64,000 nucleotides of DNA from Euleptes europaea (GCF_029931775.1 NC_079324.1:62565268-62629267), one strand, 5' to 3'; counted from the first letter of the stretch, positions 1 to 12,900 are shown. Numbers and translations: made by a program. Notes: generated by a model not told the origin, from the sequence alone.

Positions 1-227
1 GTGTGGCCAGGTGTGAAGAACCAACGTGGCTCGGAGGGGAGGGGAGGGGAGGGTCACCACAGCACAGGTGGAGTGTTTATTCAGCCTGTCCTCCAAGGGT
101 ATGTTTTCTTAGAACTGCATCCTTGTTCCTCAGTTCCCAGCAATTACACAAGGCTCCTCGAGAGCACTGCTCAAAGGCAGATGACGCCAAAGGAGGGAGG
201 CCAGGCCTCCCAGCAGGGCTGCCAACG

Positions 228-392
228 CCAGCTTGGGGAATTCCTGGAGGTTGGGGGGTGGAACTCGGGGAAGGCAGAGGTTTGGGAGAGGAAGGAGCTC
301 AGAAGATATGTGACACCATACAGCCCACCCTCCAAAGTTGCCATTTCCTCCTGGGGAAAGGAGCTCTGTAGTATTGAGACTCCAGAAGGAGG
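228..392 (+). mobile_element. Diverged MITE of the GGTTGCCAAC family
   Basis: GGGGAATTCCTGGAGGTTGG and CCAAAGTTGCCATTTCCTCC are internal blocks of this MITE family. The ends are lost. Confidence 0.55.
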
Positions 393-455
393 GGTTGTGG
401 CTGTTTTGCATGCAGAAAGTTCCAAATTCAATCCCTCACAGTTTAAAATGTGTCA

Positions 456-585
456 GGTGGTAGGTGATGTGAAAGGTGTCTATACAAGGCTTAGGAGAAC
501 CACTGCCAGTCTGAGAAGACAATACTGACCATGATGGAGCCTTATCCAGTCATAAGGCAGCCTCAGGTGAGATATGCTGTAATTC
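456..585 (+). mobile_element. T1 SINE 3' part
   Basis: GGTAGGTGATGTGAAAGG to CATAAGGCAGCCTCAGG is the T1 body without its tRNA head. Confidence 0.65.
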
Positions 586-711
586 CAGGAGAAGTCCAGG
601 ATCCACCTGGCAACCTTACTTCCCAGGAGTAAATGGTACCAGTCCCTTTTGGCTGGCTTCTTTAGAAGGTGTTGTCTAAACTCAGTAAGGATATCCACAA
701 ATGGAGCCACA

Positions 712-908
712 GGAGGGGCTGTGGCTCAGTGGTAGAGCATCTGCTTGGCAGGTTCAATCCCCGGCATCTCCAGTTAAAGGGACTAGGCAAGTAGGTGATG
801 TGAAAGACCTCCGCCCCCTGGAGATCCACTGCCGGTCAGAGTAGACAATACTGACTTTGATGGACCAAGGGTCTGATTCAGTATAAGGCAGCTTCATGTG
901 TTCATGTG
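712..908 (+). mobile_element. tRNA-derived SINE, family T1
   Basis: Family T1 as used below: a tRNA-like head with A box (TGGCTCAGTGGTAGAGCATC) and B box (GGTTCAATCCC), a body with GGTGATGTGAAAGACCTC and GACTTTGATGGACCAAGGG, and a tail CAGCTTCATGTGTTCATG. This copy has lost the anticodon-side bases between TGGCA and GGTTC. Confidence 0.88.
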
Positions 909-916
909 CCAAGTAG

Positions 917-1131
917 GGATGCCAACCCCCAGGTAAGGCCTGGCAATCTCCCAGAATTACACCTGATCTCCAGACAACAGAGATCAGATCCCTGGAGAAA
1001 ATGGCTGCTTTGGAGAGTGGACTCTATGGCATTATACCCCACTGAGGTCCCTTCCTTCCTAAACCATGCCTCCCCCAGTCTCCATCCCCAAATATCCAGG
1101 GATTTCCCAACCCCCAGTTGGCAACCTTATT
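917..1131 (-). mobile_element. MITE of the GGTTGCCAAC family
   Basis: Ends GGGATGCCAACCCCCAGG and CCAGTTGGCAACCTTA are inverted repeats. The body has GGAGAAAATGGCTGCTTTGG. Confidence 0.78.
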
Positions 1132-1663
1132 GCCAAGTATAAGAGGAATGCATGCCTTCCCCCCACAATGGCTTTCAAGGGGAATGAGACAAATTCCTGG
1201 ATGAGAAACCCACCAGTGCCTATTGGATGTGAAGCTTAAAGGGAACCTCCACGTTCAAGAGCAGAATGACTCCAGACACCATTGGGTGAGGGCCAATAAT
1301 GGGGGTGGAAGGCTTTGGCATCCGTGCCTCTGCCTGGAGACATTCCTGGGCCTCTGTATGGCCAGTGCGGGAACAGGAGGGTGCTGGACTGGGGGGGGGG
1401 GGTCTTTCGTCTGATCTGGCGGGGCTCTTCCGACAGCCACATTTCTCAGAGACAAGCTTTGCCCCTGGATCATCAGCATTTTCTCTCCAAGGAGCATGGC
1501 CTCAGGCCTCTTCCTATTCTAAGATGTTGCTGAAAGCAGCAGTGCCCCTCTGCAGAGACGGTTCTATTCAAACTGCAACACGGCAGGAGAGTTGATGGCT
1601 GAGTCAGTGGATTGAAAAGCCAAGCCAAGGTGAAAACAGAACTTGAACTCTCAGGTGTTCTGT

Positions 1664-1880
1664 GGAGACCCGGTGTGGTACAGTGGTTAGAGTGTTGGAT
1701 TAGGACCTGGGAGACCCAGGTTTGAATCCCCACTCTGACACGGAAGCTTGCTGGGTGACCTTGGGCCAGTCACACTCTCTCACCTTAACCTACCTTAGAG
1801 GGCTATTGTGAGGATTAAATGGGGGAGAAGAGAGGGATGGGCCCCCAAGGGGAAGAAAGGCAGGGCATAAACAAAACAAC
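1664..1880 (+). mobile_element. Sauria-type SINE, short form
   Basis: Short form as used below: GTGTGGTACAGTGGTTAGAG head, GTGACCTTGGGCCAGTCACAC, a GAGGATTAAATGG block and a tail near GGGCATAAA. It resembles the squamate Sauria/ACA SINE, whose tail is BovB-like (established for the family). Confidence 0.82.
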
Positions 1881-2049
1881 AACAGTAATAGGTGTGCCCT
1901 GCCAAATGGCTGGCTGGCTGTGCATTGCATGGCCCCTAGGTCAGTTCATGTGGACATCATGTTGTTATGCCTGCATTTACATGTATGAGCATGACGCATC
2001 CAAACATACCTGTGGGAGTTTAGGAACTCAAGCAAAAAGGCTCAACAGA

Positions 2050-2364
2050 AGAACAGGAGGAGGAGGAAGAAGAAGAGTTGTTTTTTATATGTCAACTTTC
2101 TCTACCACTTAAGGAAGAATCAAACCGGTTTACAATCTCCTTCCCTTCCCCTCCCCACAACAGACACCGGGTGAGGTAGGTGGGGCTGAGAGAGTGTGAC
2201 TAGCCCAAGGTCACCCAGCTGGCTTCATGTGGAGGAAACCAACCCGGTTCACCAGATTAGCATCGGCCGCTCATGTGGAGGAGCGGGGAATCAAACCTGT
2301 TTCTCCAGATTAGAGCCCACCACTCCAAACCACCACTCTTAACCACTACACCACGCTGGTTCTT
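2050..2364 (-). mobile_element. Sauria-type SINE, long form
   Basis: Long form as used below (minus-strand sense): GCCAGCGTGGTGTAGTGGTT head, a duplicated CCCCACTCCTCCACATGAG block, CAGGGTGTCTGTTGTGGGGA, and a tail ATATAAAAACCAACTCTTCT followed by CTT repeats. This copy is near full length. Confidence 0.85.
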
Positions 2365-2490
2365 TCAAACCACTAACCATGTTTTAAAAGGGTTTCCCCA
2401 AAAGCAAGACAGGGACAGAGATTTAGTAGGGAAAAGGAACACGGGGAGAGTACCTAGCAAATAAAAGGCAGTGCAGAGGGAGAGGGAGAG

Positions 2491-2722
2491 CCAGCATGGT
2501 GTAGTCTTTAAGAGTTAGTTTTGGACTAGTATCTGGGAGACCCGAGTTTGAATCCCCACTCATGCCATGGAAGCTTGCTGGGTGACATTGGGCCAGTCAT
2601 ACGCTCTTGGCCTAATCTACCTCACAGGGTTGTTGTAAGGATAAAATGGAGGGGGGACAGTGTAAGCGGCTTTGGGTCCCCATTGGGGAGAGGGGCAGGG
2701 ATACAAACAAAGTAAACTGCAG
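2491..2722 (+). mobile_element. Sauria-type SINE, short form
   Basis: CCAGCATGGTGTAGTCTTTA, CCCGAGTTTGAATCCCC and TTGTTGTAAGGATAAAATGG are in the expected order. Confidence 0.85.
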
Positions 2723-3019
2723 GCACTGCAGCCGGTGAGGTTTCCTTTAAGCCACTGATTACAATTATGTCCTTCTAGTAGATCTTTAACCTAAACAAAC
2801 CTTTAACCTTCAAAAAAAGCACACACCCTTTTTGCTGTAAAGCCAGGTACCCTGTCTCTTCTCAGCTGAGAAGGGAAAAACAGATTCTGGCAAGTGGCTC
2901 ACCTGTGCCAAATGAAGAAAGAGGCAGGGAAGTCTTGGAGTGAGAATGAGGAAGTCAAGACAACTGCACAAGCTTGTAGGCAGGCATGTTAAGTCAATAG
3001 GAAAATCACCAGACTCCAC

Positions 3020-3155
3020 AGCAGTGTAGTTTCACAGGGTGGCTCTATTGGTCTGCAGAAGAACAGCTACATTTGAGTTCAGTAGCACCTTAGAGACCCC
3101 CCCCCCCAATCTTGCTGGTCCTCTAAGGTGCTACTGGACTCAAATCTAGCTGTTG
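3020..3155. repeat. Hairpin version of the same two-ended repeat
   Basis: GAGTTCAGTAGCACCTTAGAG and its inverse CTCTAAGGTGCTACTGGACTC flank a run of nine C. Confidence 0.75.
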
Positions 3156-3574
3156 CATGGCAGGGTAAATGCCTTTTTTCTAGGGCCAACCAAATTATCT
3201 TGAATGAACAAGCAAGCTTTTGAGCTCCGCAGAACTCTTTCACCAATCTATTTTAAAAAAGGGTACATGGAGAGTGAGTTTCTGGTCATGATGGAAGAGT
3301 CTGAAGTCTTAAGGGTTGTTGTTTTGTTTTGTTTTTGTACTGAATGTCCAGTCTGAGGATGAGCTATGGATAACCTGCAGGCTTGTGCACTGCTTTGGGA
3401 CAAGAATACAGCAGGCATGACTGCTATAGCTTTCTGCAACTGCACAAAAGGATTTCCATTTCCCGCTGTGACTGTTTGGAAATTCTCTGTATTATGAAAA
3501 TCCTGAAAATGTATTTTATTCTTGCCTTGTTTGCAGAACAATTAGGAAACATTATGCCTTTTCGAAAGGCCTGT

Positions 3575-3827
3575 ATAACATATTTTATTTGTTTGTTTCA
3601 TTTATACCCCACCTTTCTCCACAACGGGGAGCAAAAACGACTTACAACTTCCTCCTCCTCTCTTCCATTTTTTCCTCACAACAACCCTGTGAGGTAGGTT
3701 AGACTAAGAGTGTGTGGCTGGCCCAAGGTCACCCAGCAAGTTTCAGGGTAGAGTGAGAATTCGGACTTTGGTCTCCTAGATCCTAGTCAGGCCCTCTAAC
3801 TGCTACACCACACTAGCTCTCCACACA
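3575..3827 (-). mobile_element. Sauria-type SINE, short form
   Basis: Reverse copy, ATTTATACCCCACCTTTCTC to CCACACTAGCTCTCC, ending about 30 bp from TMEM116 exon 5. Confidence 0.85.
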
Positions 3828-3858
3828 TCGGCTTAGCAGCTGCCAAAGCAAGATTTAC

Positions 3859-3963
3859 CTGGGAGGAGTGGCTGAATCGGCTCTGGTTGTATTTCACCTT
3901 CAGGTCCACATAAAGATGCCAGGTATAATTGACAGTATACAGGAAAGATGCAACATAGAAGAC
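3859..3963 (-). CDS. TMEM116: TMEM116 coding exon 5
   Basis: A 105-bp, 35-residue exon (acceptor TTTTCCAG, donor CCCAG|GTAAAT) starting [20 protein letters not shown]. It holds the third helix and the following basic loop (KVKYNQSRF). Phase 0 at both ends, so the gene continues past the left edge. Confidence 0.92.
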
Positions 3964-6900
3964 CTGGAAAAGCAGGTAAGGGGAACATTTTTTTACTGAA
4001 CTTGTCATTTGTAGATTTTATATAAATAACCATATAAAGCATTTATATAGTATTTTCAGTGGTCAAAACTGCAGTCCTTACAAAAGCCCACTTAGGCCAG
4101 CAAAGGGTTAAAGGTAAAGGTCCCCTGTGCAAGCACGGGTCATTCCTGACCCATGGGGTGACATCACACCCTGACGTTTACTAGGCAGACTTTGTTTACG
4201 GGGTGGTTTGCCAGTGCCTTCCCCAGTCATCTTCCCTTTACCCCCAGCAAGCTGGGTCCTCATTTTACCGACCTCAGAAGGATGGAAGGCTGAGTCGACC
4301 TTGAGCCGGCTACCTGAAACCGACTTCCGTTGGGATCGAACTCAGGTCGCGAGCAGAGCTTGGACTGCAGTACTGCAGCTTACCACTCTGCGCCACGGGG
4401 CTCTATAGTAAAGGGTTGCTCATGGCCAATAACAGAGTCAGGATTCAACCCAGGGCTTCTTCAGTCTTTGCTCACTAGAAGCAACATCAGGGGGCATCCC
4501 ACAGTTCTGCAGTTGGAGTGGGGAAACTGGGAAGGAAATTCTGCTCAACTCTTCCCCCTTCCAGCCTCTCCAATCAGGTCAGGAATTGTCTACATGCATA
4601 CTGACAAACCTACTTTCATTTGCAAGTCTAGAAACTTGCTTGAAGACGAAGCTGATACTTTTAGGATGCAGTAGTAAATTGCACAGAAAATTTCATTCTG
4701 CCATAAAGCTGGCAACCAAGATCAAGTTAATCCATGCCGTTGTATTCCCTATTACTGTGTATGGGTGTGAAAGCTGGGCAATGAAGAAAGCTGATAGGAA
4801 GAAAGTAGATTCCTTTGAAATGTGGTGTTGGAGGAGAGTGTCACGGATACCGTGGACTGCCCAAAAAACAAACCAGTGGGTTACACACATGAAACACATT
4901 AACCTGCCTTATACTGAATCAGACCCTTGGTCCATCAAAGTCAGTATTGTCTACTCAGACCGGCAGCGGCTCTCCAGGGTCTCAGGCAGAGGTCTTTCAC
5001 ATCACCTACTTGCCTGTTCCCTTTAACTGGAGATGCCGGGGATTGAACCTGGGACCTTCTGCAGGTCAAGCAGAGGCTCTGCCACTGAGCCACAGCCCCT
5101 CCCCCAAGTTCTAGATCAAATCAAGCCTGAACTGAGCCTAGAAGCTAAAATGACTAAACTGAGGCTGTCATACTTTGGTCACATTATGAGAAGAGTCACT
5201 GGAAAAGACAGTCATGCTAGGAAAAGTTGGGGGCAGCAGGAAAAGAGGAAGACCCGACAAGAGATGGATTGACTCTATCAAGGAAGCCATGGCCCTCAGT
5301 TTGCCAGACCTGATCAAGGCTGTTAAAGATAGGATGTTTTGGAGGACACTGATTCATAGGGTCACCATGAGTCGGCAGTGACTTGATGGCACTTCACACA
5401 CAAAAAACTCACTGGGAGACTTTGGGCCAATGACTCCCTCTCTTAAACTAACCAACCCCAAAGGGTTGTTATGAGGGCAAAATGAGGAGAGACTGTAGGA
5501 AGGGCAGGATAAACATGTACAAAAAAATGGCCGTTTGCAACATGACGTGCCAGGTTAACCATCTTCACAAGGGAGGAAAAGTTGTACTTTTTACTATTTC
5601 AAAACAGAGTATCAGGCAGAGTTACTCCTATAGCAATCCTGTCCTAACTCTCAGCTTGGATCAGTGGCGCTCTGTCCCTGCATACCAGGTGCGTTCCACA
5701 GCCCGGAAAGGCCTCTGCCTTGGGCTGTTTTATCTCCAACTGAACCAGGATGATGAACTGATGGCCCTGGCCCTGATCCAGCAGGGCTGTCCTTTCTCCT
5801 CCCTGCCTTGTCTGTCCTTAATTATAACTGCTTTGCATTTTCCCCTCCATTGTGCAGGCCAAATGGAGTGGAATTCTGTCCAGGGCTTTCTAGGTCGTTT
5901 GGCTTGAACCGAGGAGGGCACAACTGTTGAATTGTGAAAGAGCCACACGAGGAGGCTCTCGCTGGGTTCAGCTGAGTGCGGAATTCACTTTCGGATGAGG
6001 TTGGGAGGAGTGGGGTTGGTTGCTGGATTCAAAACGCAAATGGCTGTTGGAGCATGGCCAGAGGCTGAGCTGGAAGGGGAACTGGGCGGAGCAGCCAACA
6101 GAAGAGGACCAAGATCTTGATGAGCTGCAGCTCCGTCTTTGGGGACCAAGAACCCTTTTCGGATTTGCTAGCCCAACTGACAACCATGCTGGCCAACATC
6201 CCCAGTTGTGGAAGCCAAAAACGTATACCAGGCTTTGGATTCTCTGGATCCATTCTGCTATTAATAGGGTTGCCAACTCTGGGTTGGGAAACTCCTGGAG
6301 ATTTTTGGGGTGGAGCCTAGGGAGGGCGGGTTTGGAGAGGGGAGAGTGTGTGACAGAAATCCTAAAATGTGCTAAGGCTCGTGAAGGGCCCTACAGCGTC
6401 TGGGATCTTACACCCCTAGAGATTCCATCAGAATGAGCCATTCACTTCTATTCCACATTGGCCCATGCTGGCAGACTTACAGTGAACGTAAGGACATAAG
6501 AAAGGCCCTGCTGGATCAGACCAAGGTCCATCCAGTCCAGCAGTCTGTTCACATGGTGGCCAACCAGGTGCCTCTAGGAAGCCTCCAAACAACACAACAG
6601 CAGAAAGATGGTGGAGATGGGGCCATGGACTTTGGGGAGGGAATTCCAGTCCCCCCCCCCCGCCTAGATACCCACCAGATTTCTGATGGTGAAGGAAGGT
6701 GAACGCCATTTTCGAGCTCAAATATTTGTTGTTTTTTCCTTTTGCAAATTTAACTGCTAGGATTGTTTTTTTTTCCCCTTTCTTTTTTTCTAAGGAGACC
6801 TGTGTGGGGTACACACAGCAAAGATGTCCCAAAGCATAAACAATGTCAGAAGAACTCAAACAATATGCTAATGGCAGAAGCGAGCAAAGAGGGGGAAAGC

Positions 6901-9900
6901 CAGATTTTGTTCCAAGACAGACTTTGCTCAGATGGAAAAGATGAAATCATAGGTCAGATTCCCTGGCACAATGGGTGATACATGGGCCGCATTAGGAACC
7001 AGCTGCTCACGGACTGGATTCTGTTTTCTTTTTTCCATGTCAAAACCAAAACAACTCGCATTCATTCAGAAACATCTCCACCAGCGCCGAAAAACAGTTC
7101 CCACTTGTGATGACTTTTTCACCTCTTCTTGCAAAAACGTTTGTCTCTTCATTTACAGGCCCTCACTTTCAACTGCCTTCACTTGCCCTGGATGCCATCC
7201 AAATCCAACAGGATGTGTAGCCCCGTTACACCGTGTAGGGTTCATCATTACATGATCCCTGGCTGGTGTAGCTCATGCACAGGACTGAGCCAGGAAATAT
7301 GCAGCAAACAGTGGAAACCAGGATTAAAAAAAAAAAAATCAACTACCTCTGCTCTTCTCTGCAACCAAAAGGGCTACTATCAGCTGAAAATCAACACCGG
7401 GGAATATTCAGTGCAGTCCTATTTTTTCAGAAAATTTGATAGAAAAGGAATGAGATGGATGAGATAGTGCCTAATAAAACCCAAGACCCAATGGGCTGAG
7501 CTTTTGCTGTATGCTCACCTACCTCACAGGGTGTCTGCTGTGGGGAGGGGAAGGGAAGGTGATTGCAAGCTGGTTTGATTCTTCCTTAAGTGGGAGAGAA
7601 AGTCGGCAGATAAAAACCAACTCTTCTTCTTCTTCTTCTTCTTCCTGCCCGGCAGAGGTTTCCTTGCTTTCCGAGAAGAAGAAGAGTTGGTTTTTATCTG
7701 CCAACTTTCTCTACCACTTAAGGAAGAATCAAACCGGCTTGCAATCACCTTCCCTTCCCCTCCCCGCAACAGACACCCTGTGAGGTAGGTGAGGCTGAGA
7801 GAGCTCTAAGAGAGCTGTGACTAGCCCAAGGTCACCCAGCTGGCTTCATGTGGAGGAGTGGGGAAACCAACCTGGTTCACCAGATTATGAGACTCCTTAA
7901 AGGTAGAGAAAAGTGGGGTATAAAAACCAACTCTTCTCCTTCTTATGCAAAAATAATAATACCCAAACAGCAGGGCCTAGGCCGGGGCTGCGTAACGGAG
8001 GCAGTCCCACTGATGAGCCTCCTGAATCTTCTCCTCTCCCCTACGTGAGGAGAAGGCGGTTACGGCGAGTCCCTTGTGTTTTCCTTTCATTTTACATCCC
8101 AAGGTAAACAGGAAACCTTTGCAGAGGACTGGAGGGACCCGACTCTCTGCTCAAAGCGGCTGTCACGAACGGATACTCTGAAAGGTAACGGAGCTGGGCC
8201 AGCCCTGCCAGTCCTTCTGAAACACACAGACTGCCCAAACACACTGAAAAGGAACATCTTCATCGGTGCCTGGGCCAGCAGCTGAACCACGAGAATATGA
8301 AGGAAGAAAAGAAGGACGGCCCCCTGAGAATGTGCAGAGGAACATTTATGCATGCATGGTGGTTTTGTAAAAAAATTAAGAGGTTTTGGTCCTGGGTTGT
8401 GAATGAAACAAATAATATGATAAGAGTAAAAATTTAAAAAGATCCTGCTTTTTGTTTACTGGGAATTCCAATAAAAGAGTTAGATAAAACTGATAGAGTC
8501 ATATGTCAATATAGTTTTGCGGCTGCAAGAATTACGATTGCTAAAAAATGGAAGCAAACAAATAAACCTTTCATTAAAGAATGGAGGGAAAAATTATGGT
8601 TTTATATGCGGATGGCCAAAATTACTGATTTTTTACATGGTAAAGATGTAGATGAATTTAAGTATAACTGGTCAAAGGCCGTCGCATATTGGGATAAATC
8701 GGCAAAAACGGATTTTAAAGTGATTTTTAACAAATTATAGTTTTATAAGAAATTTAATTATGTTTTAGATTAATAGGATGTTTTTATATTCTGCCATAGC
8801 ATCTCGCCGGAAGTCCTATGGTGATGGGCACTTTGGTGGGTGGTAGGTTATGGCGCATTATAGTTTTTTGAATAGACAGTTATGATGAATGTATTAGTTT
8901 AGGATATACTAGTGCGCAATAAATATTTTTTTGTATTGTTTACATTGATGTTTTCTTTTTATTATTATTTGTATTCACAAATATGTATACTTTTTCTTCT
9001 TCTTTTTTTGTTGTTTTATTATTATTATTAAAAATCAATAAAAAATTAAAAAAAATAGAATGTGCAGAGTGCATTTCTCTCACTGCCAAATAAGCGCAAA
9101 GCATCCACACGGGCCAGGGATTGGTGGAGAGTGGACTTCCAGATCCTAGGGCTATTTTGCAGACATCACAGGTCACCTTCCCTAGAAAGTAAGTGCTGAT
9201 AAGGGGGTGGAGTGCCCCCAATTAGAATAAACTTTGGATTTATGGGCAGAAAGAGAGTAAGATGCAAAAGGGTTGGATTCAACGGATGTTCCCTGCCTTG
9301 AAATCATCTGAGGGTAGGCAATAACCTTAGAAAAACTCTGTACCAATACAGAAAATGGTTTAAGAGAGAGAGAGATATTTAAGCACACACACACACACTT
9401 GAAAAGGAAAAGTTTTCTTAAGGACAGAAAATCAGTAGACCTGAGATCAATCTTGTGATCTTTCAGGATGAGCAGAGACACAGGGAACCTCTCTCCCAGC
9501 CCCAAAAGCCCCAGTTAATCTTTACAAACCTGCTTTGCCACCTTGAAACCTCCATCACCCCACTCCGGGTTACTAACGTTGGTCCTGCCAAACCACTGGG
9601 TCTTGTGACCAAGGCAGGGCACCCTGATGCCAAGCCAAGACACATTCCACCTTATCTCGAAAGAAGCAAACAGCCCAGAGCTGAAATTCCCGTTGCCCAG
9701 GTCTCGGGGGGGGGGGGGGGATCAGAGATGTTGGGTTTGCAGAGCACCTTGTTGGTTAAGGCCGTCTCAGGGAGACCCATTTCAGGTGCCACCTCTTGAC
9801 TTTGCAGATTCAGGGTGGGCAGAAGGTAGACTGGGAATCTAATGAGGCCGACTGAGAGACTGCTGGGATTCTTGCCAGGAACCCTGGCCAGGTGGACCTT

Positions 9901-12900
9901 GGTCTTCTCCAGCAAAGCACTTCTGATTTTCTTAGAAAGAGCACAAATGCTGGGGAGGGCCATAGCTCAGTGGTAGAGCATCTGCTTGGCACGCAGAAGG
10001 TCCCAGGTTCAATCCCCAGCATCTCCAGTTAAAGCACTGGTTCCCAACCAGGGGTCCATGGACCCCAGGGGTCCGCAAAACAAAGTTCTAAACCCATAAT
10101 AAATTAATATTTTCAATTAAAAGTTCTCTATTATAAAAAATATATATTCAAATATTATTCTAAGTTTAATGTTTAACTAACAGTTATGATTAAAGTTTAT
10201 TTTCAAATTCTCAGAATTTTTATTTTGAACCTTGGGGTCCCTGCACCGAACAAAAAGGTCCTAGTGGTCCCTGGTCAAAAAAAGGTTGGGAACCACTGAG
10301 GTAAAGGGACCAAGCAAGTAGGTGATGTGAAAGACCTCTACCTGAGACCCTGGAGAGCCGCTGCCGGTCTTAGACAATACTGATTTTGATGGACCAAGGT
10401 AGTAGAAAATGCCATCAAGGCTCAGCTGACTTATGGTGACCCATTGGGTATCCAAGGCAAGAAATGAACAGAGGAGGTTTGCCATTGCCTCCCTCTGCAT
10501 AGTGACCCTGGACTTCCTTGCTGGTCTCCCATCCAAATACTAACCAGGGCTGATTCTGCTTAGCTTCTGAGATCTGGTGAGATGTGCTTAGCCTGGGTCA
10601 TCCAGGGCACAGGTGGTCTGCCATTGTTGGCCTCTAAGGAGCGACCCTGGACTTCCTTGGTGGTCTCCCATCCAAGTACTAACCAGGGCTGACCCTGCTA
10701 AGCTTCCAAGATCTGATGAAATCGAGCTAGTCATCCAGGTGAGGGCAAGAGACAAACAGGTGGTTTTCCATCACTTGCCTCTGCATAGTGTCCCTGGCCT
10801 TACTTGGTTGTCTCCCATCTAAATACTAACCAGAGCCAACCCCATTTAGCTTCCGAGATCTGACAAAATCAAGCTTAGCTGTGCCTGAACTGGCCAAGAT
10901 GCATTGTACTGTAAAATTTAGCATACACAAGGATTCTAATAAAAAAAGGGGGGAAATAGGCCACACAAGATTGAAGTCAACCCCCCCTCTGAAGCAAAAT
11001 CAGTCTTTAAGCAGAGGCTGGACCAGAACTTGTCAGGGATGCTCTAGGCTGATCCTGCGTTAAGCAAGGGGTTGGATGGCCTGTATGGCCCCTTCCAACT
11101 CTATGATTCTAAAATATGGACCGGAGCATTGTCTGTGGAAGCCCTGGTGTTACAGGATTCTCAGGGGAGGAGCTGGGATTCAGTTGTGAAGCACAATCAT
11201 TGTATATATGACGTTCTTGATCCAGTGACCACCTAAGGCCTCAGGTACCGGGTACTTGGAAAGCCCTTTCTCTGTCCAAGACATTCCTGACTCAGATAGA
11301 CCAAGAGGATGACTTCCGAGTGTTTCCCTGGCAGGCTTCTTTTGCCTGGCAGGCAAAAAATCCGTTTTCCCCCTGGCACAGGGATGAAATGTTCATTCCT
11401 GTTCTTGTGTGTCCTGCCAAGGCTGAGAAGCCATAGGGTCAAGGCGAGGGCTGCTTGCTGTGCCAAAGGCTGCCTATGCGCCATGTGAAGCTGCCACATT
11501 GGTGAGCAAGGCTTTAAAGAAAGGAACGGAGAACCCATGCCTACCTCATAACCCAGAGAAACTTTTCAAACTCCATCAAAGAGCCCAAGGGGGCTAAAAT
11601 TCCTGTTGCCCATCAATTGTGTGTGTTAAAATCAGAAGCTGAACAAGAACTGCTACAGTTCATTCCAGAAGCTCATAGCAGACGCCTCCCTTAGACAAAC
11701 ACTGGTGTATTTATTTATTTAAATGGTTATAGGTTGCCAGCTCCGGGCTGGAAAATACCTGAAGACTTTGGGGGTTGAGCCTGAGGAGGGCAGGGTTTGG
11801 GGAGGGACTTCAAAGGGGTATAATGCCCTAGAGTCCACCTTCCAAAGGGGCCATTTTCTCTAGGGGAACTGATCTCTATCGCCTGGAGATGAGTTGTAAT
11901 CTCAGATCTCCAGCCACCACCTGGAGGTTGGCAACCTTAGTTATATAGCCCACTGTACTCCTCATAAAGGGACACTAAGCTTGACACTTTTTATCCCTTT
12001 CAAACTCAACCTTGGTTAAAGTCACGGTAGCTAAAGCATGTTTCTTTTCAGGACCTCTCAGGCATCCTAAGCATGAGGGTGACCTTGAAAAATCACATGA
12101 ACACATAAAGCTGCCTTACACTGAATCAGACTCTTGGTCCATCAAAGTCAGTATTGTCTACTCAGACCAGCAGCAGCTCTCCAGGGTCTCAGGCAGAGGT
12201 CTTTCACATCACCGACTTGCCTAGAGATGCCGGGGATGGAACCTGGGACCTTCTGCATGCCAAGCAGATGCTCTACCACTGAGCCACAGCCCCTCTCTAT
12301 GGCTCTCCAGGGTCTCTTTCACATCACCTACTTGCCTGGTCCCTTTAACTGGAGATGCCGGGGATTGAACCTGGGGCCTTCTGCATGCCAAGCAGAGGCT
12401 CTACCACTGAGCCACGGCCCCGTGAGGGGGGGCAATCTCAGATGGGGTAAACTACATGGGTCAGTTGTGAAGCATACAGTGTTTTTTTTGGGAGTGAGGA
12501 CCTTCCAGGCATTCTTCCCGGATTGTTTTAAACTGGAATGTCCCCGGTTCTCAAGAGTCTTTCGTCCTTTAGGTGGATGTAGTCATGTTTCAAATTCAAA
12601 AGTCTGCTTTAAAAAAATCCTAAGTGCCGCCCGCCCCGCCCCTGGCACCACCCTGGCTCCTGCGTGGTTTCCAGCTTGGCAAGCAAGAATCAGAACCACA
12701 GGAAGCCAATGAGAGAACGGCGATACAATCCTAATGCATTGCTGAGCATTTCCATGGGTCTTTCAGTTTCTAAGAGCACCACGTAGACTGCCCTAGACCT
12801 AACCACGAGTGAACGGAAGGTGTGCAGGGCCTTCCTCCAGTTGCAGTGGCCCCTCCTCCCTCATTCCTGGAGGTCCTGCTCTGAGCAGGGGCAAGAGGGT

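Noticed and set aside
480-710. Possible further TMEM116 exon at the left end
   Set aside because: The minus-strand frames near the left edge are SINE and MITE translations. None matches the expected fourth-helix region.
5482-5907. A 141-codon plus-strand open frame in TMEM116 intron 4
   Set aside because: It starts in a SINE remnant and no motif is recognised. There is no evidence of expression.
12237-12420. tRNA-like A and B boxes (many sites)
   Set aside because: They belong to SINE heads that cannot fold as full tRNAs and carry SINE bodies. They are not tRNA genes.
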